Part shown: one piece after another, positions 37,576 through 45,508 of the stretch
How the letters are laid out: the number at the start of each line of letters is the position of its first letter
Position numbering within the stretch: position 1 is the stretch's first letter
NCBI GenBank assembly: GCA_035555855.1
Contig: DATMGD010000077.1
Coordinates: 1-64,000, forward strand
Origin: Palsa-892 sp035555855
GTDB taxonomy: Bacteria > Pseudomonadota > Alphaproteobacteria > Rhizobiales > Xanthobacteraceae
Length of the DNA: 64,000 bases
Reading direction: 5' to 3'
The notes under the pieces: generated by a model
The model's database searches: none
Told to the model about the DNA's origin: nothing
What the model saw: only the letters and a program-made list of their open reading frames with translations
Position numbers and translations under genes: made by a program

Positions 37576-38487
37576 ATGCTGCTCAATCAGGGAACCAACC
37601 CTGCTGCACCGGCCGCCGGCGAAGCCGTGATCGACGTCACGGCCCAGAACTTCATGAAAGAAGTCATCGAGGAATCGAAGAGCCGCCCGGTGCTCGTCGA
37701 TTTCTGGGCGCCGTGGTGCGGCCCGTGCAAGACGCTCGGCCCCGTCATCGAGAAGGCCGTGCGCGACACCAAAGGCAAGACACGGCTCGCCAAGATGAAT
37801 ATCGATGAGCACCCGCAGGTCGCCCAGCAGCTCGGCATCCAGTCGATCCCGGCGGTTTATGTGTTCTCGAACGGACAGCCGATCGACGGCTTCGTCGGCG
37901 CGCTGCCCGAAAAAGACGTGAAGGCGTTTATCGACCGCGTCACCGGCGGCGCGGGCGGTGACGACATCGGCGAACTCATGAAGCACGCCGAGGAAGCCTT
38001 GAGCGCAGGCGATGCCGCCGGTGCGGCGGCGGCCTTCTCGCATGTCGTTTCCGCCGACAAGGACAATGTCGCGGCGCTCGCCGGTCTCGTGCGCGCGCAA
38101 CTCGCCGCGGGCGACGCCGAGGCGGCCAAGCAAACCTTCGCGCTGATCCCGAAAGACAAGGCGAACGACGCCGCGGTCGCCGCCGCGCAAGCCGCGCTCG
38201 ATCTTGCGGCGCAGGCCGAGAAGGTCGGCGACATCGCGCCGCTCGAAGCCAAGGTCGCGGCCAATCCGCTCGACCATCAGGCGCGCTTCGATCTTGCCGT
38301 CGCGCTCGCCGCGCACAACAAGCGCGCGGAGGCCGTCGATCATCTGATCGAGATCGTGAAGCGCGACCGCAAGTGGAACGACGACGGCGCAAGGAAGCAA
38401 CTCGTCCAGTTCTTCGAGGCCTGGGGCGGCGCCGACGAGAGCACCGTCGAAGGAAGGCGCAAGCTCTCGCTGATTCTCTTTTCATAA
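37576..38487 (+). CDS. ybbN: Thioredoxin/TPR co-chaperone (YbbN/CnoX-like)
   Basis: About 303 residues from the ATG at 37576, with TTGGAG as ribosome site (an in-frame TTG 12 bases upstream coincides with that site). A thioredoxin domain spans about 18-130 with the active site WAPWCGPCK (Cys48, Cys51). An Ala-rich TPR region follows at 145-303 (EEALSAGDAAGAAAAFSHVV, VAALAGLVRAQLAAGD). This is the YbbN/CnoX layout; members hold oxidation-damaged proteins for refolding, and this one keeps both active-site cysteines. A LON-domain gene follows by 12 bases. Confidence 0.92.
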   Translation: MLLNQGTNPAAPAAGEAVIDVTAQNFMKEVIEESKSRPVLVDFWAPWCGPCKTLGPVIEKAVRDTKGKTRLAKMNIDEHPQVAQQLGIQSIPAVYVFSNGQPIDGFVGALPEKDVKAFIDRVTGGAGGDDIGELMKHAEEALSAGDAAGAAAAFSHVVSADKDNVAALAGLVRAQLAAGDAEAAKQTFALIPKDKANDAAVAAAQAALDLAAQAEKVGDIAPLEAKVAANPLDHQARFDLAVALAAHNKRAEAVDHLIEIVKRDRKWNDDGARKQLVQFFEAWGGADESTVEGRRKLSLILFS

Positions 38488-38499
38488 AGAGCGAGCGGC

Positions 38500-39165
38500 A
38501 TGAACGTGCGCTACCGCGATCCGCAGGAGCTGCCGGACACCATTCCGGTGTTCCCGCTCGCGGGCGCGCTGCTCTTGCCGCGCGCGCAGATGCCGCTCAA
38601 CATTTTCGAGCCGCGTTATCTTGCGATGACCGACGACGCCATGAAGGGCGCGCGGCTGATCGGCATGATCCAGCCCGATGACAGCAAAGCCGCCTCGGCG
38701 GCCGGGCCCGCGATCTATGCCACCGGCTGCGCCGGCCGCATCACGCAATATGCCGAGAGCGGCGACGGGCGCTATCTCATCACGCTTACCGGTGTCTCGC
38801 GCTTTCGCGTGCGGGAAGAGCTTTCGGTGACGACGCCCTACCGGCAATGCCGCGTCGATTTCGCCGCCTTCAAGGACGATCTCGTGCCGCGCTTTGGCGA
38901 AGAAGCCGTCGATCGCGAGCAGCTTTTGCAAACGCTCCGCGATTATCTCAAGGCCAACGATCTTCAGGCCGACTGGCAGGACATCAACCAGGCGCCGACC
39001 GAGGCGCTGGTGAACGGGCTCGCGATGATGTCGCCCTATGGCGCGCGCGAGAAGCAGGCGCTCCTCGAAGCACCCGACCTCAAGAGCCGCGCCGAAGTGC
39101 TGATCGCGCTCACCGAAATGGCGCTCGCCAAAACCGACGGCGACAACGATCTGCCGATGCAATAA
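38500..39165 (+). CDS. LON peptidase substrate-binding domain protein
   Basis: A 221-residue protein consisting of the Lon N-terminal (substrate-binding) domain only. It has PDTIPVFPLAGALLLPRAQMPLNIFEPRYLAM at the start, read here as the typical entry segment, and GCAGRITQYAESGDGRYLI inside. There is no AAA+ or protease part. Stand-alone LON-domain proteins are common in Alphaproteobacteria and probably act in protein quality control, in line with the YbbN gene 12 bases upstream and Trm112 9 bases downstream. Confidence 0.9.
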   Translation: MNVRYRDPQELPDTIPVFPLAGALLLPRAQMPLNIFEPRYLAMTDDAMKGARLIGMIQPDDSKAASAAGPAIYATGCAGRITQYAESGDGRYLITLTGVSRFRVREELSVTTPYRQCRVDFAAFKDDLVPRFGEEAVDREQLLQTLRDYLKANDLQADWQDINQAPTEALVNGLAMMSPYGAREKQALLEAPDLKSRAEVLIALTEMALAKTDGDNDLPMQ

Positions 39166-39174
39166 GATGGTGCC

Positions 39175-39372
39175 ATGAGCGATTCCGCGAGCGAGCCCGC
39201 CAAAGTCGATCCGAAGCTCTTGGAAATTCTGGTCTGCCCCGTCACCAAGGGGCGGCTCGAATACGACCGCGCCAAGCAGGAATTGATCTCGCGCTCGGCG
39301 AAACTCGCCTACCCGATCCGCGACGGTATCCCGATCATGCTGCAGGAAGAAGCGCGCAGGCTCGAGGACTGA
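39175..39372 (+). CDS. Trm112 family protein
   Basis: A 65-residue protein of the Trm112/UPF0434 family, with LLEILVCPVTKGRLEYD, then ELISRSAKLAYPIRDGIPIML, the family core. Only one of the usual zinc cysteines (in VCP) is evident, as in many bacterial members. Trm112 proteins stabilise methyltransferases. It follows the LON-domain gene by 9 bases and is convergent with the GST gene. Confidence 0.92.
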   Translation: MSDSASEPAKVDPKLLEILVCPVTKGRLEYDRAKQELISRSAKLAYPIRDGIPIMLQEEARRLED

Positions 39373-39402
39373 TCGCCACCGCGAGCGCGGCGCGAATTTC
39401 GA

Positions 39403-40050
39403 TCAACCCTTCGAAGATTCGTAAACCGCGAGCTGCGCGGCAAAGGCCCGCTTGTAGGCAGGGCGCGCCTCGCCGCGCGCGACGTAAGCGGCAAGGCTCG
39501 GAAATTCGTCGAGTATCCCCGACGGCCGAAGCCGCAGCAGCACCGACACCATCATCAGATCGCCCGCGCTGAACGCGCCATCGAGCCACTCGGCCTTGCC
39601 GAGGCGGGCGGAAAGCTGCTCCAGCCGCGCGCGAATACGATCCATCACCAGCGGCAAACGCTCCTTGCTCCACGGCTTGTCGCTTTCCAGAATCCTGACA
39701 TTGACGAGATCGAAGATCGGCGGCTCGACGGTGTTGACCGCGGCAAACATCCACGCGATGGCGCGCGCCCGCGCATTGGCGTCATCCGGCAGCAGGCCGG
39801 GATATTGTTCGGCGATGTGGAAGACGATCGCGCCCGTCTCGAACAAGGCAAGATCGCCTTCTTCATAAGTCGGAATCTGGCCGAACGGATGCAGCGCGAT
39901 ATGCGCGGGCTCCTTCATCGCCTTGAACGAAACAAGACGGACCTCGTAGGGCTGGCCTGCTTCTTCGAGCGCCCAGCGAACGCGCGTGTCGCGCGCGAGG
40001 CCTTGGCCTTTATCGGGAGAACGTTCGAAGGCAGTGATGGTGATGGTCAT
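39403..40050 (-). CDS. Glutathione S-transferase family protein
   Basis: A 215-residue GST. The N-terminal thioredoxin-like half has ALEEAGQPYEVRLVSF and the cis-proline region HPFGQIPTYEEGDLALFETGAI with the glutathione-contacting Glu-Thr. The C-terminal helical half has WLDGAFSAGDLMMV, with the structural N-cap/Asp motif. The substrate is unknown. It lies alone between the Trm112 gene (convergent) and the nitronate monooxygenase gene, 60 bases from the latter. Confidence 0.9.
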   Translation of the reverse strand: MTITITAFERSPDKGQGLARDTRVRWALEEAGQPYEVRLVSFKAMKEPAHIALHPFGQIPTYEEGDLALFETGAIVFHIAEQYPGLLPDDANARARAIAWMFAAVNTVEPPIFDLVNVRILESDKPWSKERLPLVMDRIRARLEQLSARLGKAEWLDGAFSAGDLMMVSVLLRLRPSGILDEFPSLAAYVARGEARPAYKRAFAAQLAVYESSKG

Positions 40051-40110
40051 CGTCAGCCCTTGACCCGCAACATCGGCCGCATGATGGCGCGAGCCTTATC
40101 TTGCCAGCAC

Positions 40111-41088
40111 TTAACCAAGCACCTTCTTCGGCCGCGCCGAAAGCAATGCCTCCGCCTCTTCCGAAATCATCCGCACGATGTCGGCGGCGGGCTTCACGTC
40201 ATGCATCAGGCCCGCGGCTTCGCCGAACCACACGCCGGTCTCGTTGCGGTCGCCCTTTTCCTGCCCGTCGTAATAGCGCTTCTTCTCGCGCGCCGTGACC
40301 TTGGCAAGCTCCGCCTCGCGGCCATGCCAGTCATCGACGAATTTGTTTTTCATGACGCGTGCGCTGAACGGCTTCGGCCACGCAAGCTCGCGCGCGATAT
40401 CGACAACGCTGGTGCGGATCGTCGCATCGCCATTGGCTTCGATCGCCGCCGCTTGCAATGACGGATGCACTTTCGCCTCATGACTTGCCCAGAAGCGCGA
40501 GCCGACAAGCACGCCTTCGGCGCCCAGCATCAGCGCCGCCGCGAGCCCGCGCCCGTCGGCAATGCCGCCCGCCGCGACGAGAATCGTCGAAGGCGATTCC
40601 TTCGCCAATAAATCCGCTGCCTCCGGCACGAAAGTGAGCGTCGAGCGCGACGCGCCGTGGCCGCCGGCTTCCGTGCCTTGCGCAACGATAATGTCGGCAC
40701 CGGCTTTGATCGCATCGCGCACATGGCCGATCGTTTGCGTCTGGCAGATCAGCGGAATGCCCGCCTGCTTAACGCGCGGGCCGAACGGCACGGGATCACC
40801 GAACGAGAGCATCACCGCCGCGGGCGAGCGCGCGATCACTTGATCGAGAAGCTGCGGCTGCTTCGCGAGCGACCAGGTGATGAAGCCGCAACCGACCTTG
40901 GTGTTGCCGGCGTCGGCAAACGCGCCCTTCAGCCATTCGGCATCGCCATAACCGCCGCCGATCAACCCGAGCCCGCCCGCGCCGGTGACGGCGGAAGCGA
41001 GCGCGCCGCCCGCCGCGAACGCCATCGGCGCCGAGATGACGGGATGCGTGATGCCGAGTTTTTCGGTGAGACGAGTTCGCAATGACAT
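40111..41088 (-). CDS. Nitronate monooxygenase
   Basis: A 325-residue FMN-dependent TIM-barrel protein. It has HPVISAPMAFAAGGALASAV at the start, GTEAGGHGASRSTLTF (the phosphate-binding GTEAGGH), VAAGGIADGRGLAAALMLGA and GVLVGSRFWAS. It oxidises alkyl nitronates such as propionate 3-nitronate. It starts 13 bases after the ubiH-like gene ends on the same strand, so the two may be co-transcribed. Confidence 0.92.
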   Translation of the reverse strand: MSLRTRLTEKLGITHPVISAPMAFAAGGALASAVTGAGGLGLIGGGYGDAEWLKGAFADAGNTKVGCGFITWSLAKQPQLLDQVIARSPAAVMLSFGDPVPFGPRVKQAGIPLICQTQTIGHVRDAIKAGADIIVAQGTEAGGHGASRSTLTFVPEAADLLAKESPSTILVAAGGIADGRGLAAALMLGAEGVLVGSRFWASHEAKVHPSLQAAAIEANGDATIRTSVVDIARELAWPKPFSARVMKNKFVDDWHGREAELAKVTAREKKRYYDGQEKGDRNETGVWFGEAAGLMHDVKPAADIVRMISEEAEALLSARPKKVLG

Positions 41089-41101
41089 GGAGAATATCCT
41101 T

Positions 41102-42322
41102 CTAGAGTACTTCGCCGCGCATCAGGCGCGGTACGTCGCCTTTCGTTCCCGCGGCTTCCGCCGCGAAAAATTGCTGGAGCTTCGGCAGCCGCGCGACGAT
41201 GCCGAGGCCGACATCGCGCACGAGTTTGAGCGCATCCGAATCGTTCGAGAACAGGCGATTGAGCCCGTCGGTCGTGCCCGCGAGCATCACCGCGTCGGTG
41301 CGCCGCCAGCGCTCGTAGCGCGTCAGCACATCGGGGCTGCCGGGATCGAGCCCGGCGCGCACGGCATCGGTGATGCATTCGGCGAGCGCCGCCGCATCGC
41401 GCAAACCGAGATTAAGCCCTTGTCCTGCGAGCGGATGCACGACATGCGCGGCATCGCCTAAGAGCGCCAGCCGCTCGCCGATGAAGCTGCGCGCGATGGA
41501 GAGCATCAGCGGATAGGCCCGCGCCTTCGAGAGCACTTCGATCTCGCCAAGCTTGCGGCCGAAGCGGCGCAACAGCTCTTCATGGAACGCGGCGGGCGGC
41601 AGCGCGACGATGCGCTGCGCTTCTTCGGGGGACTCCACCCAGACGATGGAAGAACGTTTTCCCGTGAGCGGCAGGATCGCGAAAGTACCGGCCGGCAAGA
41701 AATGCTGGACGGCAACGCCGTCATGGTCGCGCTCGTGGCCGATCGTCGCGACGATGCCCATCTGTTTATAGTCGGTGGTGACGGTCTGGATTTTGGCGCG
41801 GGCGCGCAGTTGCGAGCGCGCGCCATCGGCGGCGACCAGGAGCTTCGCGGCAAGGAGATCGTCTCCGGCCTGAACCTCGATCGTTTCGTCCGCTTGTGAA
41901 AAACCCGCCGCGGGCTTTGCGAGAAAGTTCACGCCCTCGCGCTCGGCCGCCGCGCGCAGCACGCGCGCCAGCGCCTGATGTTCGACGATATGCGCGAGCG
42001 GCGCGCCGTCCTCGGCTTCGCCAAACTCCAGAAACGACGGCCGCACCATGTCAGCGAGCTTGCTGTCGGTGATCTCCATGCGGTGCACGGCTTGCGCATC
42101 GGCCGCGATCTCCGGCCAGACCTTGAGCGCCTCCAGCATGCGGCGCACGCTTGCCGTGATCGCCGAGACGCGATCGTCCGCCGCGGGCGGCGCGGCGAGC
42201 GCGGGATCGCATAACGTAACGGCAAAGCCGGGTTTCAGCGCACCGGCAAGCGAAAGCGCGAGCGTCAATCCGGCGATACCGGCGCCCGCGATCACGACCT
42301 CTGCCTGTTGCGGTTGGCGCAT
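41102..42322 (-). CDS. Ubiquinone hydroxylase, UbiH/UbiF/COQ6 family
   Basis: About 406 residues from the ATG ending at 42322. The FAD loop VVIAGAGIAGLTLALSLAGA is at the N-terminus, LLVAADGARSQLRARA is the middle motif, and RLALLGDAAHVVHPLAGQG the C-terminal FAD motif, all diagnostic of the UbiH/COQ6 flavin hydroxylases. It adds a hydroxyl to the ubiquinone ring, but which carbon cannot be told from sequence alone. It is divergent from tesB across 52 bases. Confidence 0.9.
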   Translation of the reverse strand: MRQPQQAEVVIAGAGIAGLTLALSLAGALKPGFAVTLCDPALAAPPAADDRVSAITASVRRMLEALKVWPEIAADAQAVHRMEITDSKLADMVRPSFLEFGEAEDGAPLAHIVEHQALARVLRAAAEREGVNFLAKPAAGFSQADETIEVQAGDDLLAAKLLVAADGARSQLRARAKIQTVTTDYKQMGIVATIGHERDHDGVAVQHFLPAGTFAILPLTGKRSSIVWVESPEEAQRIVALPPAAFHEELLRRFGRKLGEIEVLSKARAYPLMLSIARSFIGERLALLGDAAHVVHPLAGQGLNLGLRDAAALAECITDAVRAGLDPGSPDVLTRYERWRRTDAVMLAGTTDGLNRLFSNDSDALKLVRDVGLGIVARLPKLQQFFAAEAAGTKGDVPRLMRGEVL

Positions 42323-42374
42323 GACGATCCTCTTATATACTGTCTTATTGCCTTTCAGGATTATCCAAAAGCTC

Positions 42375-43247
42375 ATGTCCGAAGCCGTTCAAAGCCTCCT
42401 TGAAATTCTCGATCTCGAGCCGCTCGAAGTGAACCTGTTTCGCGGCCGCTCGCCGCAGGTCGGCTGGCAGCGCGTCTTCGGCGGACAAGTCATCGGCCAG
42501 GCGCTCGTCGCCGCGACCCGCACGGTGGAGGCGCGCCCGGTTCATTCGCTGCACGGCTATTTCATGCTGCCGGGCGATCCGAAGGTGCCGATCGTTTACG
42601 AAGTCGATCGCCTGCGCGACGGCCGGAGCTTCACGACGCGCGGCGTGCGCGCCATCCAGCACGGCCGCGCCATCTTCTCGATGCTGGTGTCGTTCCATCA
42701 GGACGAGCCGGGCTACGATCATTCGTCGACCATGCCGAAGGTGCCCGCGCCGGAGGAACTGCCGAGCGACGAAGAGATCCGCAAGAACATCCTGCCGAAC
42801 ATGCCCGAGGCCGTCCGCATCTATTACGAGCGCGAGCGGCCGATTGAACTCAGGCCGGTGGAATTTCGCCGCTACATCTCGAAGGACCATCGCGATCCGA
42901 ATTTTCATGTCTGGATCCGATCAACCGCGCCGCTTCCTGCCGATCCCGCCATCCACCAATGCGTGCTCGCCTATGCGTCCGACATGACGCTGCTCGACAC
43001 CGCGCTCATTCCCCATGGCCGCACGGTGTTCGACAAATCCATTCAGGCCGCGAGCCTCGATCATGCGCTGTGGTTTCACCGGCCGTTCCGCGCCGACGAG
43101 TGGCTGCTCTATGCCCAGGACACGCCGAATGCATTCGGCGCCCGCGGCCTTTCGCGCGGGCTGATCTTCGCCCGCGACGGCACCCACGTCGCGACCGTCG
43201 CGCAAGAAGGCTTGATTCGCCAAAATCGCCCCGCCACGAAGCCTTGA
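42375..43247 (+). CDS. tesB: Acyl-CoA thioesterase II
   Basis: 290 residues from the ATG at 42375 (MSEAVQSLLEILDLEPLEV is the standard TesB start). It is a double hot-dog protein with FGGQVIGQALVAATRTV and HSLHGYFMLPGDP in the first half, and QCVLAYASDMTLLDTALIPHG with the conserved catalytic Asp in the second. It cleaves medium- and long-chain acyl-CoA. The final 288 bases before glnK contain no gene. Confidence 0.94.
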   Translation: MSEAVQSLLEILDLEPLEVNLFRGRSPQVGWQRVFGGQVIGQALVAATRTVEARPVHSLHGYFMLPGDPKVPIVYEVDRLRDGRSFTTRGVRAIQHGRAIFSMLVSFHQDEPGYDHSSTMPKVPAPEELPSDEEIRKNILPNMPEAVRIYYERERPIELRPVEFRRYISKDHRDPNFHVWIRSTAPLPADPAIHQCVLAYASDMTLLDTALIPHGRTVFDKSIQAASLDHALWFHRPFRADEWLLYAQDTPNAFGARGLSRGLIFARDGTHVATVAQEGLIRQNRPATKP

Positions 43248-43418
43248 TCGTCGCTTGCTTACGAAATGATCATGCCCTTGGCGCCTCGGTCCCTGCCGCC
43301 CAGTTATTAGGCAGGCTTGCCGCGTGTCTAAGCGTGCATACGCCATAGGCTGCCGCACTCAGGCCCTCACTCTCCAAAATCGCTGACGCAACAATCCCTT
43401 AGCCCGCTCTCACCGGCT

Positions 43419-43434
43419 TGGCACGGGATTTGAC
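43419..43434 (+). promoter_or_regulatory. Putative sigma-54 (RpoN) promoter of glnK-amtB
   Basis: TGGCACGGGATTTGAC matches the -24/-12 consensus TGGCACG-N4-TTGCA with the -24 GG intact and the -12 GC read as GA. The GG-to-G spacing is correct. It lies about 100 bases before glnK, whose transcription is RpoN/NtrC dependent in most proteobacteria. No convincing NtrC enhancer pair was found upstream. A GANTC motif (GACTC, 43432-43436) overlaps the -12 part. Confidence 0.65.
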
Positions 43435-43535
43435 TCTCTCTGTCCAGCTTGGCGTCCGAACGGTCTCGTTCGGCTCCGCCCGGCCCGATCCGGCGGCAAA
43501 GGCCGCCTGCGTAACAAAACGGGGACAGGAGCCAC

Positions 43536-43874
43536 ATGAAAATCGTCACGGCCATCATCAAGCCGTTCAAGCTGGAAGAGGTGCGCGACGCCCTCACCGG
43601 TATCGGCGTGCACGGACTGACCGTCACCGAAGTCCGCGGCTACGGAAGGCAAAAGGGACACACCGAAATCTATCGCGGCGCCGAATACGCCGTGAACTTT
43701 TTGCCGAAGCTGAAGATCGAGGTCGCCGTCGATTCCGATCAGGTCAAGAAAGTGATCGACGCCATCACCGGCGCCGCCAAGACCGGCCAGATCGGCGACG
43801 GCAAAATTTTCGTCATCTCTCTCGAACACGCAGTTCGCATCCGCACGGGCGAGACCGATGCCGACGCCCTCTGA
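43536..43874 (+). CDS. glnK: P-II nitrogen regulatory protein GlnK
   Basis: A 112-residue P-II protein of full length. The T-loop GYGRQKGHTEIYRGAEYAVN carries the uridylylation Tyr51, and the B and C loops have AAKTGQIGDGKIFV. GlnK reports 2-oxoglutarate, ATP/ADP and glutamine status and blocks the AmtB channel when nitrogen is plentiful. Its position 43 bases before amtB distinguishes it from GlnB. The putative sigma-54 promoter lies about 100 bases upstream, and GGGGACAGGAG precedes the ATG. Confidence 0.96.
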   Translation: MKIVTAIIKPFKLEEVRDALTGIGVHGLTVTEVRGYGRQKGHTEIYRGAEYAVNFLPKLKIEVAVDSDQVKKVIDAITGAAKTGQIGDGKIFVISLEHAVRIRTGETDADAL

Positions 43875-43917
43875 TTTCCACAACGATCCCAGTCAAACCG
43901 TGACGGAGAAAATCTCC

Positions 43918-45369
43918 ATGAAGTTCGTAAATCTCATTCGCGCGGGTCTGCCCGCGCTGTCCGCGGTGGCGCTCAGCGCCGCTCCGGCATTCGCCCAGGC
44001 AGCCGCGCCGACAATCAACAAGGGTGACACGACCTGGATGATGACGGCGACCGTGCTCGTGCTCGTCATGACGGTGCCGGGCCTGTCGCTGTTTTACGGC
44101 GGCCTTGTGCGCTCGAAGAACATGCTCTCGATGCTCACCCAGGTTTTCTACACGGTCTGCGCCGTGTTCGTCCTGTGGGTGCTCTACGGCTACAGCCTCG
44201 TCTTCACCGGCGGCTCCGATTTCATCGGCGGCTTCTCGAAGGCGTTTCTCGGCGGCATCGCGCCGGATACCGCGGGCGGCACTTTCACCGTCGGCGTCGC
44301 GATCCCGGAAATGGTCTTCGTGATGTTCCAGATGACCTTCGCGGCGATCACCGCAGCGCTCATCCTCGGTTCGGTCGCCGAGCGCACCAAATTCTCGGCG
44401 ATCGCGCTGTTCATCCCGCTCTGGATCACGTTCATCTATTTCCCGATCGCCCACATGGTCTGGTACTGGGCGGGCCCGGACGCGGTCGATGCTGCTGCCA
44501 AGGCGCTGGCTGCCGCGACCGATCCGGCCGCCAAGGCCAAGGCCCAGGAAGCGCTCGATGCCGTGATGGCGGACGGCGGCTACCTCTTCAAGGCGGGCGC
44601 CATCGATTTTGCCGGCGGCACCGTCGTGCACATCAACTCCGGCATCGCCGGCCTCGTCGGCTGTCTGATCGTCGGCAAGCGTCTCGGCTACGGCCGCGAT
44701 GTCATGGCGCCGCACTCGCTCACCATGACGATGATCGGCGCCTGCCTCCTGTGGTTCGGCTGGTTCGGCTTCAATGCCGGTTCGAACCTGGAAGCCACCG
44801 GCTCCGCCGTTGTCGCCTTCGTCAACACCTTCATCGCGACGGCGGCCTGCGCGTTGTCGTGGATGTTCGTCGAATGGATCGTCAAGGGTAAGCCCTCGAT
44901 GCTCGGCATCGTCTCGGGTGCCGTCGCGGGTCTTGTGGCCGTGACGCCGGCTTCGGGCTTCGCGGGCCCGATGGGCTCGCTCGTACTCGGGCTCGTCGCC
45001 GGCGTGATCTGCTTCTTCTTCTGCACCACGGTGAAGAACATCTTCAAATACGACGACGCGCTCGACGTCTTCGGCGTGCACTGCATCGGCGGCATTACCG
45101 GCGCCATTGCGACCGGCATCCTTGTCGATCCGTCGCTCGGCGGCACCGGCGTGTTCGATTACGTCGCCAACAAGGTCGGCGACTACGACATGGTCACGCA
45201 GGTCGTTGCCCAGCTCAAAGGCGTCGGCATCACCATTCTGTGGTCCGGCATCGGTTCGGCGATCCTGTGGAAGTTCGTCGATCTCGTCGTCGGCCTCAGG
45301 CCCGCCCCCGACAAGGAGCGCGAGGGCCTCGACATCTCCGACCATGGCGAGCGTGCCTACAACGCATAA
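43918..45369 (+). CDS. amtB: Ammonium transporter AmtB
   Basis: 483 residues from the ATG at 43918. There is a signal peptide (LPALSAVALSAAPAFAQ, cleavage near residue 26), then about 11 membrane helices. The first is TTWMMTATVLVLVMTVPGLS, followed by GLSLFYGGLVRSKNMLS, and IAHMVWYWAG and GGTVVHINSGIAG hold the conserved pore residues, including the first twin histidine. It moves ammonium across the inner membrane under GlnK control. A strong terminator follows. Confidence 0.97.
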   Translation: MKFVNLIRAGLPALSAVALSAAPAFAQAAAPTINKGDTTWMMTATVLVLVMTVPGLSLFYGGLVRSKNMLSMLTQVFYTVCAVFVLWVLYGYSLVFTGGSDFIGGFSKAFLGGIAPDTAGGTFTVGVAIPEMVFVMFQMTFAAITAALILGSVAERTKFSAIALFIPLWITFIYFPIAHMVWYWAGPDAVDAAAKALAAATDPAAKAKAQEALDAVMADGGYLFKAGAIDFAGGTVVHINSGIAGLVGCLIVGKRLGYGRDVMAPHSLTMTMIGACLLWFGWFGFNAGSNLEATGSAVVAFVNTFIATAACALSWMFVEWIVKGKPSMLGIVSGAVAGLVAVTPASGFAGPMGSLVLGLVAGVICFFFCTTVKNIFKYDDALDVFGVHCIGGITGAIATGILVDPSLGGTGVFDYVANKVGDYDMVTQVVAQLKGVGITILWSGIGSAILWKFVDLVVGLRPAPDKEREGLDISDHGERAYNA

Positions 45370-45400
45370 CCGCAGGCGTCCTCCTCCACCTGCAACCTCG

Positions 45401-45430
45401 AAGGCCCCGGGAAACCGGGGCCTTTTCTTT
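45401..45430 (+). terminator. Rho-independent terminator after amtB
   Basis: AAGGCCCCGG pairs perfectly with CCGGGGCCTT around a GAAA tetraloop, followed by TTCTTT. It lies about 32 bases after the amtB stop and insulates ftsK from nitrogen control. Confidence 0.92.
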
Positions 45431-45452
45431 ATCTCCGGCCCGCAGGCGCCGA

Positions 45453-45473
45453 TGGTTAAGGAGACCTTAACCA
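45453..45473. promoter_or_regulatory. CtrA-type binding site upstream of ftsK
   Basis: TTAAGGAGACCTTAAC (45456-45471) is an exact TTAA-N7-TTAAC CtrA site. It is the centre of a perfect 9-bp inverted repeat, TGGTTAAGG and CCTTAACCA around AGA, so the consensus reads on both strands. It ends 36 bases before the ftsK ATG. CtrA is the master cell-cycle regulator of Alphaproteobacteria. The hairpin could instead be read as a terminator, but another strong terminator precedes it and its T-run is 6 bases away. Confidence 0.65.
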
Positions 45474-45508
45474 GCCGTTTTTAAGTTCCTCGCAAGGGGA
45501 AGCGGCTC

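Noticed and set aside
42355..42363. TTATCCAAA as a DnaA box near tesB
   Set aside because: Two mismatches to the consensus, a single copy and no AT-rich unwinding region; not enough for an origin.
43298..43321. CTGCC/GGCAG hairpin after tesB as a terminator
   Set aside because: Short stem, long loop and no T-run.
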